The notes under the pieces were generated by a model. That model worked only from the letters and a program-made list of their open reading frames with translations. It searched no databases and had not been told where the DNA came from. A stretch of DNA of 64,000 nucleotides from Salinicola endophyticus (GTDB lineage Bacteria; Pseudomonadota; Gammaproteobacteria; Pseudomonadales; Halomonadaceae): contig NZ_PZJO01000002.1 in assembly GCF_003206575.1 (NCBI RefSeq), positions 496,728-560,727 on the forward strand. Reading direction: 5' to 3'. The translations under genes and the position numbers were made by a program. Below are positions 51,809-61,475 of this stretch, piece after piece. Each line of letters opens with the position of its first letter. Position 1 is the first letter of the stretch.

Positions 51809-53497
51809 ATGCAACAGGCTCGCGAATTCGACTACATCATCATCGGCGCCGGTTCCGCCGGTAACGTGCTGGCCACCCGGCTGACCGAAGACCCCGAGGT
51901 CAAGGTCCTGCTGCTCGAGGCCGGCGGCCCCGACTATCGCTTCGACTTCCGCACCCAGATGCCGGCGGCACTGGCCTTCCCGCTGCAGGGCAAGCGCTAC
52001 AACTGGGCGTTCGAGACCGATCCGGAGCCGCACATGGACAACCGCCGCATGGAGTGCGGCCGCGGCAAGGGCCTGGGGGGCTCGTCGCTGATCAACGGCA
52101 TGTGCTACATCCGCGGCAACGCCCTCGATCTCGACAGCTGGGCCAAGCGCCCGGGGCTCGAGGCGTGGCGCTATCTCGACTGCCTGCCCTACTACAAGAA
52201 GGCGGAGACCCGCGATATCGGTGCCAACGACTTCCATGGTGGCGATGGCCCGCTCTCGGTGGCCACGCCCAAGGCCGGCAACAACCCGCTCTACCAGGCC
52301 TTCATCGAGGCGGGCGTGGAGGCGGGCTATCCGCGTACCGACGATCTCAACGGCTACCAGCAGGAGGGCTTCGGTCCGATGGACCGGACGACCACGCCCA
52401 ACGGGCGGCGCTCGTCCACCGCGCGGGGCTATCTCGATATTGCCAAGCAGCGTGACAACCTGACCATCGTCACCCACGCCACCACCGATCGCATCCTGTT
52501 CGAGGACAAGCGGGCGGTCGGGGTCAACTATCTGCGCAAGAACCAGCCACAGCAGGCGCTGGCGCGCCGTGAGGTGCTGCTGTGTGGCGGTGCGATCGCC
52601 TCGCCGCAGATCCTGCAGCGCTCCGGCGTGGGCAACCCGGCACTGCTCGAAAAGCATGGCATCGAGGTGGTCCACGACCTCAAGGGCGTCGGCGAGAATC
52701 TGCAGGATCACCTGGAGATGTACATCCAGTACGAGTGCAAGAAGCCGATCTCGCTCTACCCGGCGCTCAAGTGGTACAACCAGCCCAAGATCGGGGCGGA
52801 ATGGATGTTCCTGGGCCAGGGTGTGGGCGCCAGCAATCAGTTCGAGGCCGGTGCCTTCATCCGCACCGACGACAGCGAGCCGTGGCCCAACCTGCAGTAC
52901 CACTTCCTGCCCATCGCGATCAGCTACAACGGCAAGAGCGCGGTGGAGGCCCACGGCTTCCAGGCGCATGTCGGCTCGATGCGCTCGGAGAGCCGCGGCC
53001 GCGTGCAGCTCACCGACCGTGACCCCAGGAGCGCGCCCAGCATCCTGTTCAACTACATGTCCACCGAGCGCGACTGGGAAGAGTTCCGCGCCGCGATCCG
53101 GGTGACCCGCGAGATCATCAACCAGCCGGCGATGGACGAGTTCCGCGGCCGCGAGATCGCCCCCGGCCCTGACGTGCAGAGCGACGCCGAGCTCGATGCC
53201 TTCGTGCGCGAGCACGCCGAGACCGCCTACCACCCTTGCGGCACCTGCCGCATGGGCACCGGCGACGACGCCGTGGTGGATGCCGAAGGCCGCGTGCATG
53301 GCCTGGAGGGGCTGCGGGTGATCGACGCCTCGATCATGCCGATCATCGTCACCGGCAACCTCAACGCCACCACCATCATGATCGCGGAGAAGCTGGCCGA
53401 CCGCGTGCGCGGCAAAACGCCGCTGCCGCCGGCCGAGGTCGACTACTATGTCGCCGATGGCGCCCCGGCGCGCAAGACGCCGGCACGCGCATCCTGA
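51809..53497 (+). CDS. betA: Choline dehydrogenase
   Basis: 562 residues, a GMC-family flavoprotein that oxidises choline to betaine aldehyde (membrane-associated). It starts [20 protein letters not shown] with the FAD-binding fold, has the GMC signature [20 protein letters not shown] and the C-terminal active-site His in HPCGTCRMG and [19 protein letters not shown] precedes the ATG at 51809. Third gene of the operon; a clear terminator follows. Confidence 0.97.
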   Translation: MQQAREFDYIIIGAGSAGNVLATRLTEDPEVKVLLLEAGGPDYRFDFRTQMPAALAFPLQGKRYNWAFETDPEPHMDNRRMECGRGKGLGGSSLINGMCYIRGNALDLDSWAKRPGLEAWRYLDCLPYYKKAETRDIGANDFHGGDGPLSVATPKAGNNPLYQAFIEAGVEAGYPRTDDLNGYQQEGFGPMDRTTTPNGRRSSTARGYLDIAKQRDNLTIVTHATTDRILFEDKRAVGVNYLRKNQPQQALARREVLLCGGAIASPQILQRSGVGNPALLEKHGIEVVHDLKGVGENLQDHLEMYIQYECKKPISLYPALKWYNQPKIGAEWMFLGQGVGASNQFEAGAFIRTDDSEPWPNLQYHFLPIAISYNGKSAVEAHGFQAHVGSMRSESRGRVQLTDRDPRSAPSILFNYMSTERDWEEFRAAIRVTREIINQPAMDEFRGREIAPGPDVQSDAELDAFVREHAETAYHPCGTCRMGTGDDAVVDAEGRVHGLEGLRVIDASIMPIIVTGNLNATTIMIAEKLADRVRGKTPLPPAEVDYYVADGAPARKTPARAS

Positions 53498-53539
53498 TAT
53501 CGCCGCGAGCCGGCTGCCCTGCCCCAAATCCCTACCCCA

Positions 53540-53569
53540 AAGCCCGGCCACGATGGCCGGGCTTTTTTG
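53540..53569 (+). terminator. Rho-independent terminator of betIBA
   Basis: AAGCCCGGCC (53540-53549) pairs with GGCCGGGCTT (53555-53564) and is followed by a T-run. Confidence 0.95.
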
Positions 53570-53732
53570 TGGCCGCAGGATCGCTGTGCCGAGGATTCTG
53601 TCAGCGTCGTCAGGTTGCGCATTTCGTGAACACTGTTCCGTTAGACTGCGAATCTGTTTAGCCTGTCACGGTTTGCGTCTACGCTTCTGGCGCATGCTCG
53701 TCACGAACGCCGTCCAAGGATTGCCGCCGCCC

Positions 53733-55082
53733 ATGTCGTCTTCGCCTACCCACCGCTCTCGCCATCCGCTGCGCTGGTTGCTGCTGCTTCTGCTGCTGGT
53801 CGTGCTCGCCGGGATCGCCTATCGCCTGTTCCTGAGCCCGGCGGACAAGGCCAACCCAGCCGCCGGCGCAGGCGCCCCCGCCACCGCGGTGTCGGCGATC
53901 AGCGCCAGCCGCGGTGACCTGCCGCTGCGCCTCAGCGCCCTGGGTACGGTGCGCGCGCTCAATAGCGTCGATATCCGCACCCGGGTCGAGGGCGAGCTGA
54001 CCGAGGTGGCATTCGACGAGGGCGATCGGGTGGAAAAAGGCCAACTGCTGGCGCGGATCGATCCGCGCGACTACCAGGCGGCGCTGGCCCAGGCCCAGGG
54101 CGACCTGCGCCAGAACCAGGCCCAACTGGCCTCGGCGCGGGAGGACCTGGCGCGCTACCAGAAGCTGATCTCCACCAACTATGTCTCGCGCCAGGAGCTC
54201 GAGCAGCAGCGCCAACTGGTACGCCAGTACGAAGGCACCGTGGCCGCCGACCAGGCGGCGGTCGACAGCGCCCAGGTGCAGTTGGACTACACCCGCATCA
54301 CCGCCCCCTTCAGCGGCGTGGTGGGGATTCGCAACGTCGACCCCGGCAATATCGTGCAACTGGGTGACAGCGAGCCCATCGTCACCCTGACCCAGCTCGA
54401 TCCGATCTCGGTGATCTTCTCGCTGCCCAGCCGCTACGTCGACACCATCCGCGCGCGCCTGGCAGCCGGCGAGCGTCCGGCGGTCAGCGTGACCGGCCCC
54501 GACGGCCAGGTCGTCAACGGCCACCTGACCAGCATCGACAGCCGCATCGACAGCGCCACCGGTACCATTCGCCTGCGCGCCACCCTGGACAATCCCAGTG
54601 GCGGGCTCTATCCCAACGGCTATGTCGATGTCAGCCTGGTCTCGCAGACCCTGCGCGATCGCGTGATCGTGCCCGAACCAGCCATCCAGACCGGTCAGAA
54701 CGGCGACTACGTCTATGTGGTCAACGATGACGACAGCGTCAGCCGCCGCGACGTCGAGGTGAGCGCCAGCGAGGGGCACCAGAGCGCCATCGCCAGCGGT
54801 CTTGAGGCCGGCGAGCGCGTGGTGGTGGATGGCGTCGACAGCCTGCGCGACGGCGCCAAGGTACGCGTGGTCAGCGACGCCCTGCCGGGAGAGCCCACCG
54901 ACGACAGCGAGAGCGGTGCGGCTATTGGCGGAGACAGCGACGGAGCGAGTGGCGGAGATCGTGACGAAGATAGTGGCGAAGATCGTGGTGATAGCGGAGG
55001 AGACAGCGCCGACACCAGCGCCACCCAGGCCGAGGCGGCCAAGGCCGCTCAGGCAGGAGGCGCGGACGGCAGTCGCTCATGA
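53733..55082 (+). CDS. mdtA: RND efflux periplasmic adaptor MdtA-like
   Basis: 449 residues. A membrane anchor (WLLLLLLLVVLAGIAYRLF) is followed by the adaptor domains: lipoyl/hairpin region (VEGELTEVAFDEGDRVEKGQ, DPRDYQAALAQAQGDL), QLDYTRITAPFSGVVGIRNV and the beta-barrel and membrane-proximal parts. The last ~60 residues (from about 387) are an unusual acidic, Gly/Ser/Asp-rich tail with repeated GGDS- and ED-type units. ATG 53733 is chosen; an in-frame ATG at 53694 is possible. Links two RND pumps to an outer-membrane channel. Confidence 0.9.
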   Translation: MSSSPTHRSRHPLRWLLLLLLLVVLAGIAYRLFLSPADKANPAAGAGAPATAVSAISASRGDLPLRLSALGTVRALNSVDIRTRVEGELTEVAFDEGDRVEKGQLLARIDPRDYQAALAQAQGDLRQNQAQLASAREDLARYQKLISTNYVSRQELEQQRQLVRQYEGTVAADQAAVDSAQVQLDYTRITAPFSGVVGIRNVDPGNIVQLGDSEPIVTLTQLDPISVIFSLPSRYVDTIRARLAAGERPAVSVTGPDGQVVNGHLTSIDSRIDSATGTIRLRATLDNPSGGLYPNGYVDVSLVSQTLRDRVIVPEPAIQTGQNGDYVYVVNDDDSVSRRDVEVSASEGHQSAIASGLEAGERVVVDGVDSLRDGAKVRVVSDALPGEPTDDSESGAAIGGDSDGASGGDRDEDSGEDRGDSGGDSADTSATQAEAAKAAQAGGADGSRS

Positions 55083-58000
55083 ACCCCTCTCGCCTGTTCA
55101 TTCTGCGTCCGGTCGCCACCTCGCTGATCATGCTGGCGATCCTGATCGCCGGCGCCCTGGCCTATCGGCTGCTGCCGATCTCGTCGCTGCCGGAGGTGGA
55201 CTTCCCCACCATCCAGGTGACCACGCTCTACCCCGGCGCCGGACCGGACGTGATGCTCTCCCACGTCACCTCGCCGCTGGAGGATCAACTGGGCGAGATC
55301 GCCGGGCTCGAAGACATGAGCTCGACCAGCACCGGCGGCGCCTCGCTGATCACCCTGCGCTTCGGCCTCGATTCGGATCTGGGGGTCGCCGAGCAGGAGG
55401 TCCAGGCCGCGCTCAGCCAGGCCGAAACCCTGCTGCCGGACGATCTGCCGCGCCCGCCCAGCTACAGCAAGGTCAATCCCGCCGACGTGCCGATCATGAC
55501 CCTGGCGGTGAGCTCCCAGAGCCTGCCGCTGACCCGGGTCTACGATCTGGTCGATACGCGCATGGCGCAGAAGATCGCCCAGATCAGCGGCGTGGGTCAG
55601 GTCAAGCTCGCCGGCGGCCATCAGCCGGCGATCCGGGTCAGCGTCGACGCGCGCCAGCTCGCCGCCCACGACCTCGATCTGGCCGCGGTGCGCAGCGCCA
55701 TCGCCGCAGCCAACGTCAATCAGGCCAAGGGCACCCTCTACGGTCCTTACCGCGCCTATACCATCGACGCCAACGACCAGTTGCTCTCCGCCGCCGGTTA
55801 CCGCGATCTGGTGCTCAAGAGCGACGCCAACGGCGTGCTGCGGCTAGGCGACGTCGCCGAGGTCGAAGAAGGGGCTGAAAACGCCTATCTCTCGGCGCGT
55901 GCCAACCAGGACGGCGCCATCCTGATCGACGTGCTGCGCCAGCCCGGGGCCAACGTGGTCGCCGTCGCCGACAGCATCAAGCGCGCCCTGCCGCAGCTCG
56001 AACGTACCCTGCCCGGCAGTGTCGACGTGCGCGTGCTCACCGACCGCACCACCACCATCCGCGCCGCGGTCAAGGACGTGCAGTTCGAGCTGATGCTGGC
56101 GATCGCCCTGGTGGTCATGGTCACCTTCCTGTTCCTGCGCAATCTGCCGGCCACGCTGATCCCCAGCCTCGCGGTACCGCTGTCGCTGGTAGGCACCTTC
56201 GGCGCCATGCAGCTGGCCGGTTTCAGTCTCAACAACCTCACCCTGATGGCGCTGACCATCGCCACCGGCTTCGTCATCGACGACGCCATCGTGGTGCTGG
56301 AGAACATCACCCGCTACATCGAGAAGGGGGAACGGCCGCTGGCCGCCGCCCTCAAGGGCTCGCGCCAGATCGCCTTCACCATTCTCTCGCTGACGGTATC
56401 GCTGCTGGCGGTGCTGATCCCGCTGGTCTTCATGAGCGGCGTGGTCGGGGTTCTGTTCCGCGAGTTCGCACTGACTTTGGCGATCTCGATCGTGATCTCG
56501 GCCTTCGTCTCGCTGACGCTGACCCCGATGCTCTGCGCGCGCTGGCTCAAGCATCGCCCGGAGGCCGTCGCGGAGAGCAACGACGAGGCGCTGGTCCGCG
56601 GCCGCCAGGGGCTGTTCGGGCGGGTGACACGCGGCTATGAGCATGCCCTCGACTGGGTGCTGCGCCACCAGCGCCTCACCCTCGGCGTGGCCGTGGCCAC
56701 CCTGGCGGTGACCGCGCTGCTGTTCGCGTTCACGCCCAAGGGGCTGTTTCCGGTTCAGGACACCGGGGTGATCCGCGGCATCACCACCGCCACCCAGTCG
56801 ACCTCTTTCCACGCCATGTCGACGCGCCAGCAGCAGCTGATCGACCGGCTGCTGGCCGATCCGGCGGTGGCGAGCCTCTCCTCGAGCATCGGCATCGACG
56901 GCACCAACACCACCCTCAACAGCGGCCGGGTGACGATCAACCTGAAGCCGCTGGGAGCACGCGACGACCTCGACACCGTGCTCACCCGGCTGCGCCAGGC
57001 GAGCCGCGGCATCCCCGGGCTGACAGTGGCACTGCAGCCGGTCCAGGATCTGACCCTGGAAGACACCATCAGCCGCTATCCCTATCAGTTCGCGCTGACC
57101 CAGGGCGACCGCGCCACCCTCGATGCCGACGCTGCCAAGCTGCTCGCCCGGCTGCGTCAGGCGCCGGCGCTGGCCGGCGTCTCCAGCGACGTGCAGAACG
57201 CCGGGCGCAAGCTCCAGGTGACCATCGATCGCGGCCGCGCCGGACGTCTCGGGGTCAGCGTCGCCGATATCGACGACGCCCTCTACGACGCCTTCGGCCA
57301 GCGCCTGGTCTCGACCATCTTCACCCAGGCCAGCCAGTACCGGGTGGTGCTCGCCGCCAACCACGCCGACAGCGACGGCCCGGAGGCGCTCTCGAGGCTC
57401 TACGTGATCAACGACGACGGTGAGCGCATTCCGCTGACCACTCTGGTCAGCCTGCACGAGACCACCACCCCGCTCTCGCTGCAACGTCAGAACCAGTTCC
57501 CCTCGGCGCTGATGTCGTTCGCGGTGGCCGACGGCTACTCGCTGTCGCAGGCCTTCGCCGCGGTCGATGCCGCGGCAAGCGAGGACCTGAGCGCGCAGAC
57601 CACGCTCAGCTATCGCGGCGCGGCGCTGGCCTACAACGACTCCACCGGGGACACCCTGTGGCTGATCCTGGCCGCCATCGTCACCATGTATATCGTGCTG
57701 GGGATTCTCTACGAGAGCTTCATCCACCCGTTGACGATCCTCTCGACGCTGCCCTCGGCGGCGATCGGCGCCCTGCTCGCACTGCAGCTGAGCGGCGGCG
57801 CCCTGGGCCTGGTCGCGGTGATCGGCATCATCCTGCTGATCGGCATCGTCAAGAAGAACGCGATCATGATGATCGACTTCGCCCTCGAGGCGCAGCGTGA
57901 ACGCGGCATGGCCCCGGCGCAGGCGATCCACACCGCGGCGCTGCTGCGCTTCCGGCCGATCATGATGACCACCTGTGCGGCACTGCTCGGGGCACTGCCG

Positions 58001-58189
58001 CTGATGTTCGCCAGCGGCTACGGTGCCGAGCTGCGTCAGCCGTTGGGGCTGACCATGGTCGGCGGTCTGCTCTTCAGCCAGCTGCTGACGCTGTTCACGA
58101 CGCCGGTGGTGTATCTGTTCTTCGACCGCCAGGCGGCGCGCTGGCGGCGTGACGCGCCGGCCACGGCAGACGACGAGGGCGCGGCATGA
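55079..58189 (+). CDS. mdtB: RND multidrug efflux pump subunit MdtB-like
   Basis: 1036 residues with the two-fold RND layout. It starts MNPSRLFILRPVATSLIMLA, and the conserved TM4 Asp pair appears in TIATGFVIDDAIVVLENITR. The second half has IGIILLIGIVKKNAIMMIDF. The ATG overlaps the mdtA stop by 4 bp. Two tandem RND genes after one adaptor is the MdtABC arrangement, in which MdtB and MdtC form a mixed trimer exporting bile salts, novobiocin and other compounds. Confidence 0.93.
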   Translation: MNPSRLFILRPVATSLIMLAILIAGALAYRLLPISSLPEVDFPTIQVTTLYPGAGPDVMLSHVTSPLEDQLGEIAGLEDMSSTSTGGASLITLRFGLDSDLGVAEQEVQAALSQAETLLPDDLPRPPSYSKVNPADVPIMTLAVSSQSLPLTRVYDLVDTRMAQKIAQISGVGQVKLAGGHQPAIRVSVDARQLAAHDLDLAAVRSAIAAANVNQAKGTLYGPYRAYTIDANDQLLSAAGYRDLVLKSDANGVLRLGDVAEVEEGAENAYLSARANQDGAILIDVLRQPGANVVAVADSIKRALPQLERTLPGSVDVRVLTDRTTTIRAAVKDVQFELMLAIALVVMVTFLFLRNLPATLIPSLAVPLSLVGTFGAMQLAGFSLNNLTLMALTIATGFVIDDAIVVLENITRYIEKGERPLAAALKGSRQIAFTILSLTVSLLAVLIPLVFMSGVVGVLFREFALTLAISIVISAFVSLTLTPMLCARWLKHRPEAVAESNDEALVRGRQGLFGRVTRGYEHALDWVLRHQRLTLGVAVATLAVTALLFAFTPKGLFPVQDTGVIRGITTATQSTSFHAMSTRQQQLIDRLLADPAVASLSSSIGIDGTNTTLNSGRVTINLKPLGARDDLDTVLTRLRQASRGIPGLTVALQPVQDLTLEDTISRYPYQFALTQGDRATLDADAAKLLARLRQAPALAGVSSDVQNAGRKLQVTIDRGRAGRLGVSVADIDDALYDAFGQRLVSTIFTQASQYRVVLAANHADSDGPEALSRLYVINDDGERIPLTTLVSLHETTTPLSLQRQNQFPSALMSFAVADGYSLSQAFAAVDAAASEDLSAQTTLSYRGAALAYNDSTGDTLWLILAAIVTMYIVLGILYESFIHPLTILSTLPSAAIGALLALQLSGGALGLVAVIGIILLIGIVKKNAIMMIDFALEAQRERGMAPAQAIHTAALLRFRPIMMTTCAALLGALPLMFASGYGAELRQPLGLTMVGGLLFSQLLTLFTTPVVYLFFDRQAARWRRDAPATADDEGAA

Positions 58190-61100
58190 GTCTCTCGGCG
58201 CCCTTCGTCCGCCGCCCGGTGGCCACGCTGCTGCTGGCACTGGCGGTGGTGATGCTGGGCTCGCTGGCCTATCAGCGGCTGCCGGTGGCGCCGCTGCCCA
58301 ATGTCTCCTTCCCCACCATTCTGGTGATCGCCAACCTGACCGGTGCCAACCCAGAGACCATGGCGTCGAGTGTGGCGACCCCGCTGGAGCGTTCGCTGGG
58401 GCGTATCCCCGGCATCACCCAGATGACCTCCAGCAGCAGCAACGGGTCGAGCCGAATCATCGTCCAGTTCGATCTCGACAAGGACATCAACGTCGCCGCC
58501 CAGGAGGTGCAGGCGGCAATCAACGATGCCCAGCCGCTGCTGCCCAGCGCCATGACCAGCCGTCCCCGCTACCGCAAGCTCAACCCTTCGGCAGCACCGG
58601 TGCTGATTCTTTCGGTCACCTCCAACACCCTGCCCACCGGCGAGCTCTACCGCCTCGCCGATACCCAGATCGCCCCGCCCATCGCCCAGGTCCAGGGCGT
58701 CGGCGACGTCAGCGTCGGCGGCAGTTCATCGCCGGCGGTACGGGTGGCCCTCGACCCGCGTCGACTCAACCACGCCGGCATCACCCTTGACGCGGTGGCC
58801 GGGGCGCTGCGCGCCGCGACCACCCAGTCGCCCACCGGCTTCGTCCAGAACATCGACCACCGCTGGGAGATCGATACCCACTCCCAGCTGCTCGAAGCCA
58901 GTGACTATGACCAGGTGGTGATCAAACGCGGCGCGGACGGCGCCACGGTGCGCCTGGGCGATGTCGCCAAGATCCGCGACGGGGTCGAGGATCGCTACAA
59001 CGTCGGCTTCCAGAACGACCGCCCGGCGGTGCTACTGGTGATCAGTGCGGCCAGCGGGGCCAATATCATCGAGACCATCGCCGGGGTGCGCGAACGGCTC
59101 GACAGTATCCGCGCGGCGCTGCCGGGCGACGTCGATCTCAGCGTCGAGCTCGACCGCGCACCGGGTATCCAGGCTTCACTGCACGAGACCCAGCTGACGC
59201 TGCTGCTGGCGGTGGTACTGGTGGTGCTGGTGGTGTTCGCTTTCCTGCGCAACGCCCGCGCCACCATCATTCCCAGCGTGGTGATCCCAGTCTCGCTGGT
59301 GGGCACCTTCGCCATGATGCGGGTGTTCGACTTCTCCCTCGACACCCTGTCGCTGATGGCGCTGATCGTCTCGATCGGCTTCCTGGTCGACGACGCCATC
59401 GTGGTGGTGGAGAACATCGCCCGCCACATCGAGCGCGGCGCACCGCCACTACAGGCGGCACTGGATGGCGCCCGCGAGGTGGGCTTCACGGTCACCGCCA
59501 TGAGCGTCTCGCTGGTGGCGGTGTTCATCCCCCTGCTGCTGCTGGGCGGCTTCATCGGGCGACTGTTCCACGAGTTCGCGGTCACGCTGTCGCTGGCCAT
59601 CGCGGTATCGCTGCTGGTCTCGCTGACGCTGACGCCGATGCTCTGCGCACGCTGGCTCAAGCCAGACCGCGGCCGCGAGCCACGCTGGTCGCGCGCGCTC
59701 GCCGGGTTCGGCCGGCGCTGTCTCGATCTCTACGCGCGCACCCTGGATATCGCGCTCAAGCACCGCCGCCTGACGCTGCTGTCGCTGCTCGGGGTGATCG
59801 TGCTCAACGGCTACCTCTACGTCGCGGTCGACAAGGGCTTCGTGCCGGAGCAGGACACCGGGCGCCTGCTCGGCACCATGCGCGTCGACCAGGCGCTGTC
59901 GTTCGACGCCGCCTCGGATAAGCTGCGCCAGGTGCGCGAACGTCTCAGCGCCGACCCCGCGGTGGCCAGCGTGCTCGGCTTCATGGGCAGCCGCGGCCCC
60001 GGACGCGGCGGCGCCTCGGCGACGCTCTTCATCACCCTCAAGCCACAGCGAACGCAGTCGACCCAGGCCATCGGCAATCGCCTGATGGCCGGGCTGCAGG
60101 GGATGCCCGGGGTCAGCACCTTCATGTTTCCGCTGCAGGACATCCGCGTCGGCGGCCGCTCGACCAGTGCCTCGCAGTACGAGATCACGCTCAAGAGCGA
60201 CGACCTGAATCTGCTCGGCCAGTGGTCTAAGAAGGTACAGACGGCGATGGAAGGGGTCGACGGCATCACCGCGATCGACAGCGACAATCGCGGCGAGGGG
60301 CAGTCGGCCAAGCTGGTGGTGGATCGCGCCCTGGCTGCGCGCCTGGGTGTCGACATGCGCAGCATCGACACCGCCCTGGGCCAGGCCTTCGCCCAGAGCA
60401 AGATCGCCAGCCTCTACGACGCCGACGAACAGCGCTACGTGGTGATGGAGGTGGCGGCACCCTATCGCCAGGGGCCGGCGGCAATCGGTGAACTCTATGT
60501 CGGCGGCAAGGACGACACCTTGGTGCCGATCTCCGCGTTCAGCCATGTCGAGCGCAGCACCACGCCGGTCAGCGTTAACCACCAGGGGCAGTTCGCCGCC
60601 GCGACGATCTCGTTCAACCTGGAGGATGGAGTCTCCCTCGGCGAGGCCACCGCTCGCATTCGCTCCGCCGTCGACGCGCTGCGCCCGCCCACCGCGATCC
60701 AGGTCGACTTCGAGGGCAGTGCCGGCACCTTCCAGAGCGGCATCGAGGCGATGCCGTGGCTGATCCTGGCCGCGCTGGTCACCGTCTATCTGGTGCTGGG
60801 CATTCTCTACGAGAGCTATATTCACCCGCTGACGATCCTGTCGACGCTGCCCTCGGCGGGGGTCGGCGCGCTGCTCGCCCTGATCGCGCTGGATACGCCG
60901 TTCACCCTGATCGCGCTGATCGGCATCATCCTGCTGATCGGGGTGGTCAAGAAGAACGCCATCATGCTGATCGACTTCGCCGTGATCTGCGAACGCGAGC
61001 AGGGCATGAGCCCGCTGGAGGCGATTCGCCACGCCGCCCTGGTACGCTTCCGCCCGATCATGATGACCACCCTGGCGGCGATTCTCGGCGCCCTGCCGCT

Positions 61101-61278
61101 GCTGCTGGGCACCGACGAGAATGCCGCTCTGCGCGCCCCGCTGGGTATCACCATCATCGGCGGTCTGGTGGTCAGCCAGCTGCTCACCCTCTACACCACG
61201 CCGGTGGTCTATCTCTATCTCGACCGCCTGCACCGGCGCCTGCGCCCACGGCGTCTCGGCCACGAGCAGCACGCCTGA
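58186..61278 (+). CDS. mdtC: RND multidrug efflux pump subunit MdtC-like
   Basis: 1030 residues, homologous to the preceding protein: MSLSAPFVRRPVATLLLALA, the Asp pair in VSIGFLVDDAIVVVENIARH, and IGIILLIGVVKKNAIMLIDF. It overlaps mdtB by 4 bp. No outer-membrane channel gene follows, so a shared TolC is probably used. A weak hairpin follows. Confidence 0.93.
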   Translation: MSLSAPFVRRPVATLLLALAVVMLGSLAYQRLPVAPLPNVSFPTILVIANLTGANPETMASSVATPLERSLGRIPGITQMTSSSSNGSSRIIVQFDLDKDINVAAQEVQAAINDAQPLLPSAMTSRPRYRKLNPSAAPVLILSVTSNTLPTGELYRLADTQIAPPIAQVQGVGDVSVGGSSSPAVRVALDPRRLNHAGITLDAVAGALRAATTQSPTGFVQNIDHRWEIDTHSQLLEASDYDQVVIKRGADGATVRLGDVAKIRDGVEDRYNVGFQNDRPAVLLVISAASGANIIETIAGVRERLDSIRAALPGDVDLSVELDRAPGIQASLHETQLTLLLAVVLVVLVVFAFLRNARATIIPSVVIPVSLVGTFAMMRVFDFSLDTLSLMALIVSIGFLVDDAIVVVENIARHIERGAPPLQAALDGAREVGFTVTAMSVSLVAVFIPLLLLGGFIGRLFHEFAVTLSLAIAVSLLVSLTLTPMLCARWLKPDRGREPRWSRALAGFGRRCLDLYARTLDIALKHRRLTLLSLLGVIVLNGYLYVAVDKGFVPEQDTGRLLGTMRVDQALSFDAASDKLRQVRERLSADPAVASVLGFMGSRGPGRGGASATLFITLKPQRTQSTQAIGNRLMAGLQGMPGVSTFMFPLQDIRVGGRSTSASQYEITLKSDDLNLLGQWSKKVQTAMEGVDGITAIDSDNRGEGQSAKLVVDRALAARLGVDMRSIDTALGQAFAQSKIASLYDADEQRYVVMEVAAPYRQGPAAIGELYVGGKDDTLVPISAFSHVERSTTPVSVNHQGQFAAATISFNLEDGVSLGEATARIRSAVDALRPPTAIQVDFEGSAGTFQSGIEAMPWLILAALVTVYLVLGILYESYIHPLTILSTLPSAGVGALLALIALDTPFTLIALIGIILLIGVVKKNAIMLIDFAVICEREQGMSPLEAIRHAALVRFRPIMMTTLAAILGALPLLLGTDENAALRAPLGITIIGGLVVSQLLTLYTTPVVYLYLDRLHRRLRPRRLGHEQHA

Positions 61279-61289
61279 CACGGCGCTGT

Positions 61290-61312
61290 CCCGCCCCACC
61301 CCGGAGGGCGGG
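61290..61312 (+). terminator. Possible terminator after mdtC
   Basis: CCCGCCC pairs with GGGCGGG 12 bp after the stop, with no T-run. Confidence 0.5.
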
Positions 61313-61384
61313 ATAGCGACTAGCCCAAAAGGATAAGGCTCGCCACGCTAGCCAGCCGGCCCGGGATCCGCTAGTCTGAAAACC

Positions 61385-61408
61385 AAATTCAAACGCTCGT
61401 CTGAATTT
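61385..61408. promoter_or_regulatory. PsrA-like operator upstream of fadE
   Basis: A 24-bp inverted repeat with arms AAATTCAAACG and CGTCTGAATTT (10 of 11 pair). Its core CAAACGCTCGTCTG fits the CAAAC-N4-GTTTG form of PsrA, the fatty-acid-responsive repressor of Pseudomonas relatives. It lies about 70 bp before the fadE start. Confidence 0.65.
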
Positions 61409-61475
61409 GTGGGAGCGCCATTGGCCGCGTCACCCGAGGCCGGCACTCCTGACGTCTTCTCCTGCGGAGTTCGCC

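Noticed and set aside
55844..58240. Long antisense frame (about 800 codons) opposite mdtB
   Set aside because: It is very rich in Arg, Gln, His and Gly, a by-product of GC-rich codon use in the sense gene. The RND protein on the plus strand is unmistakable.
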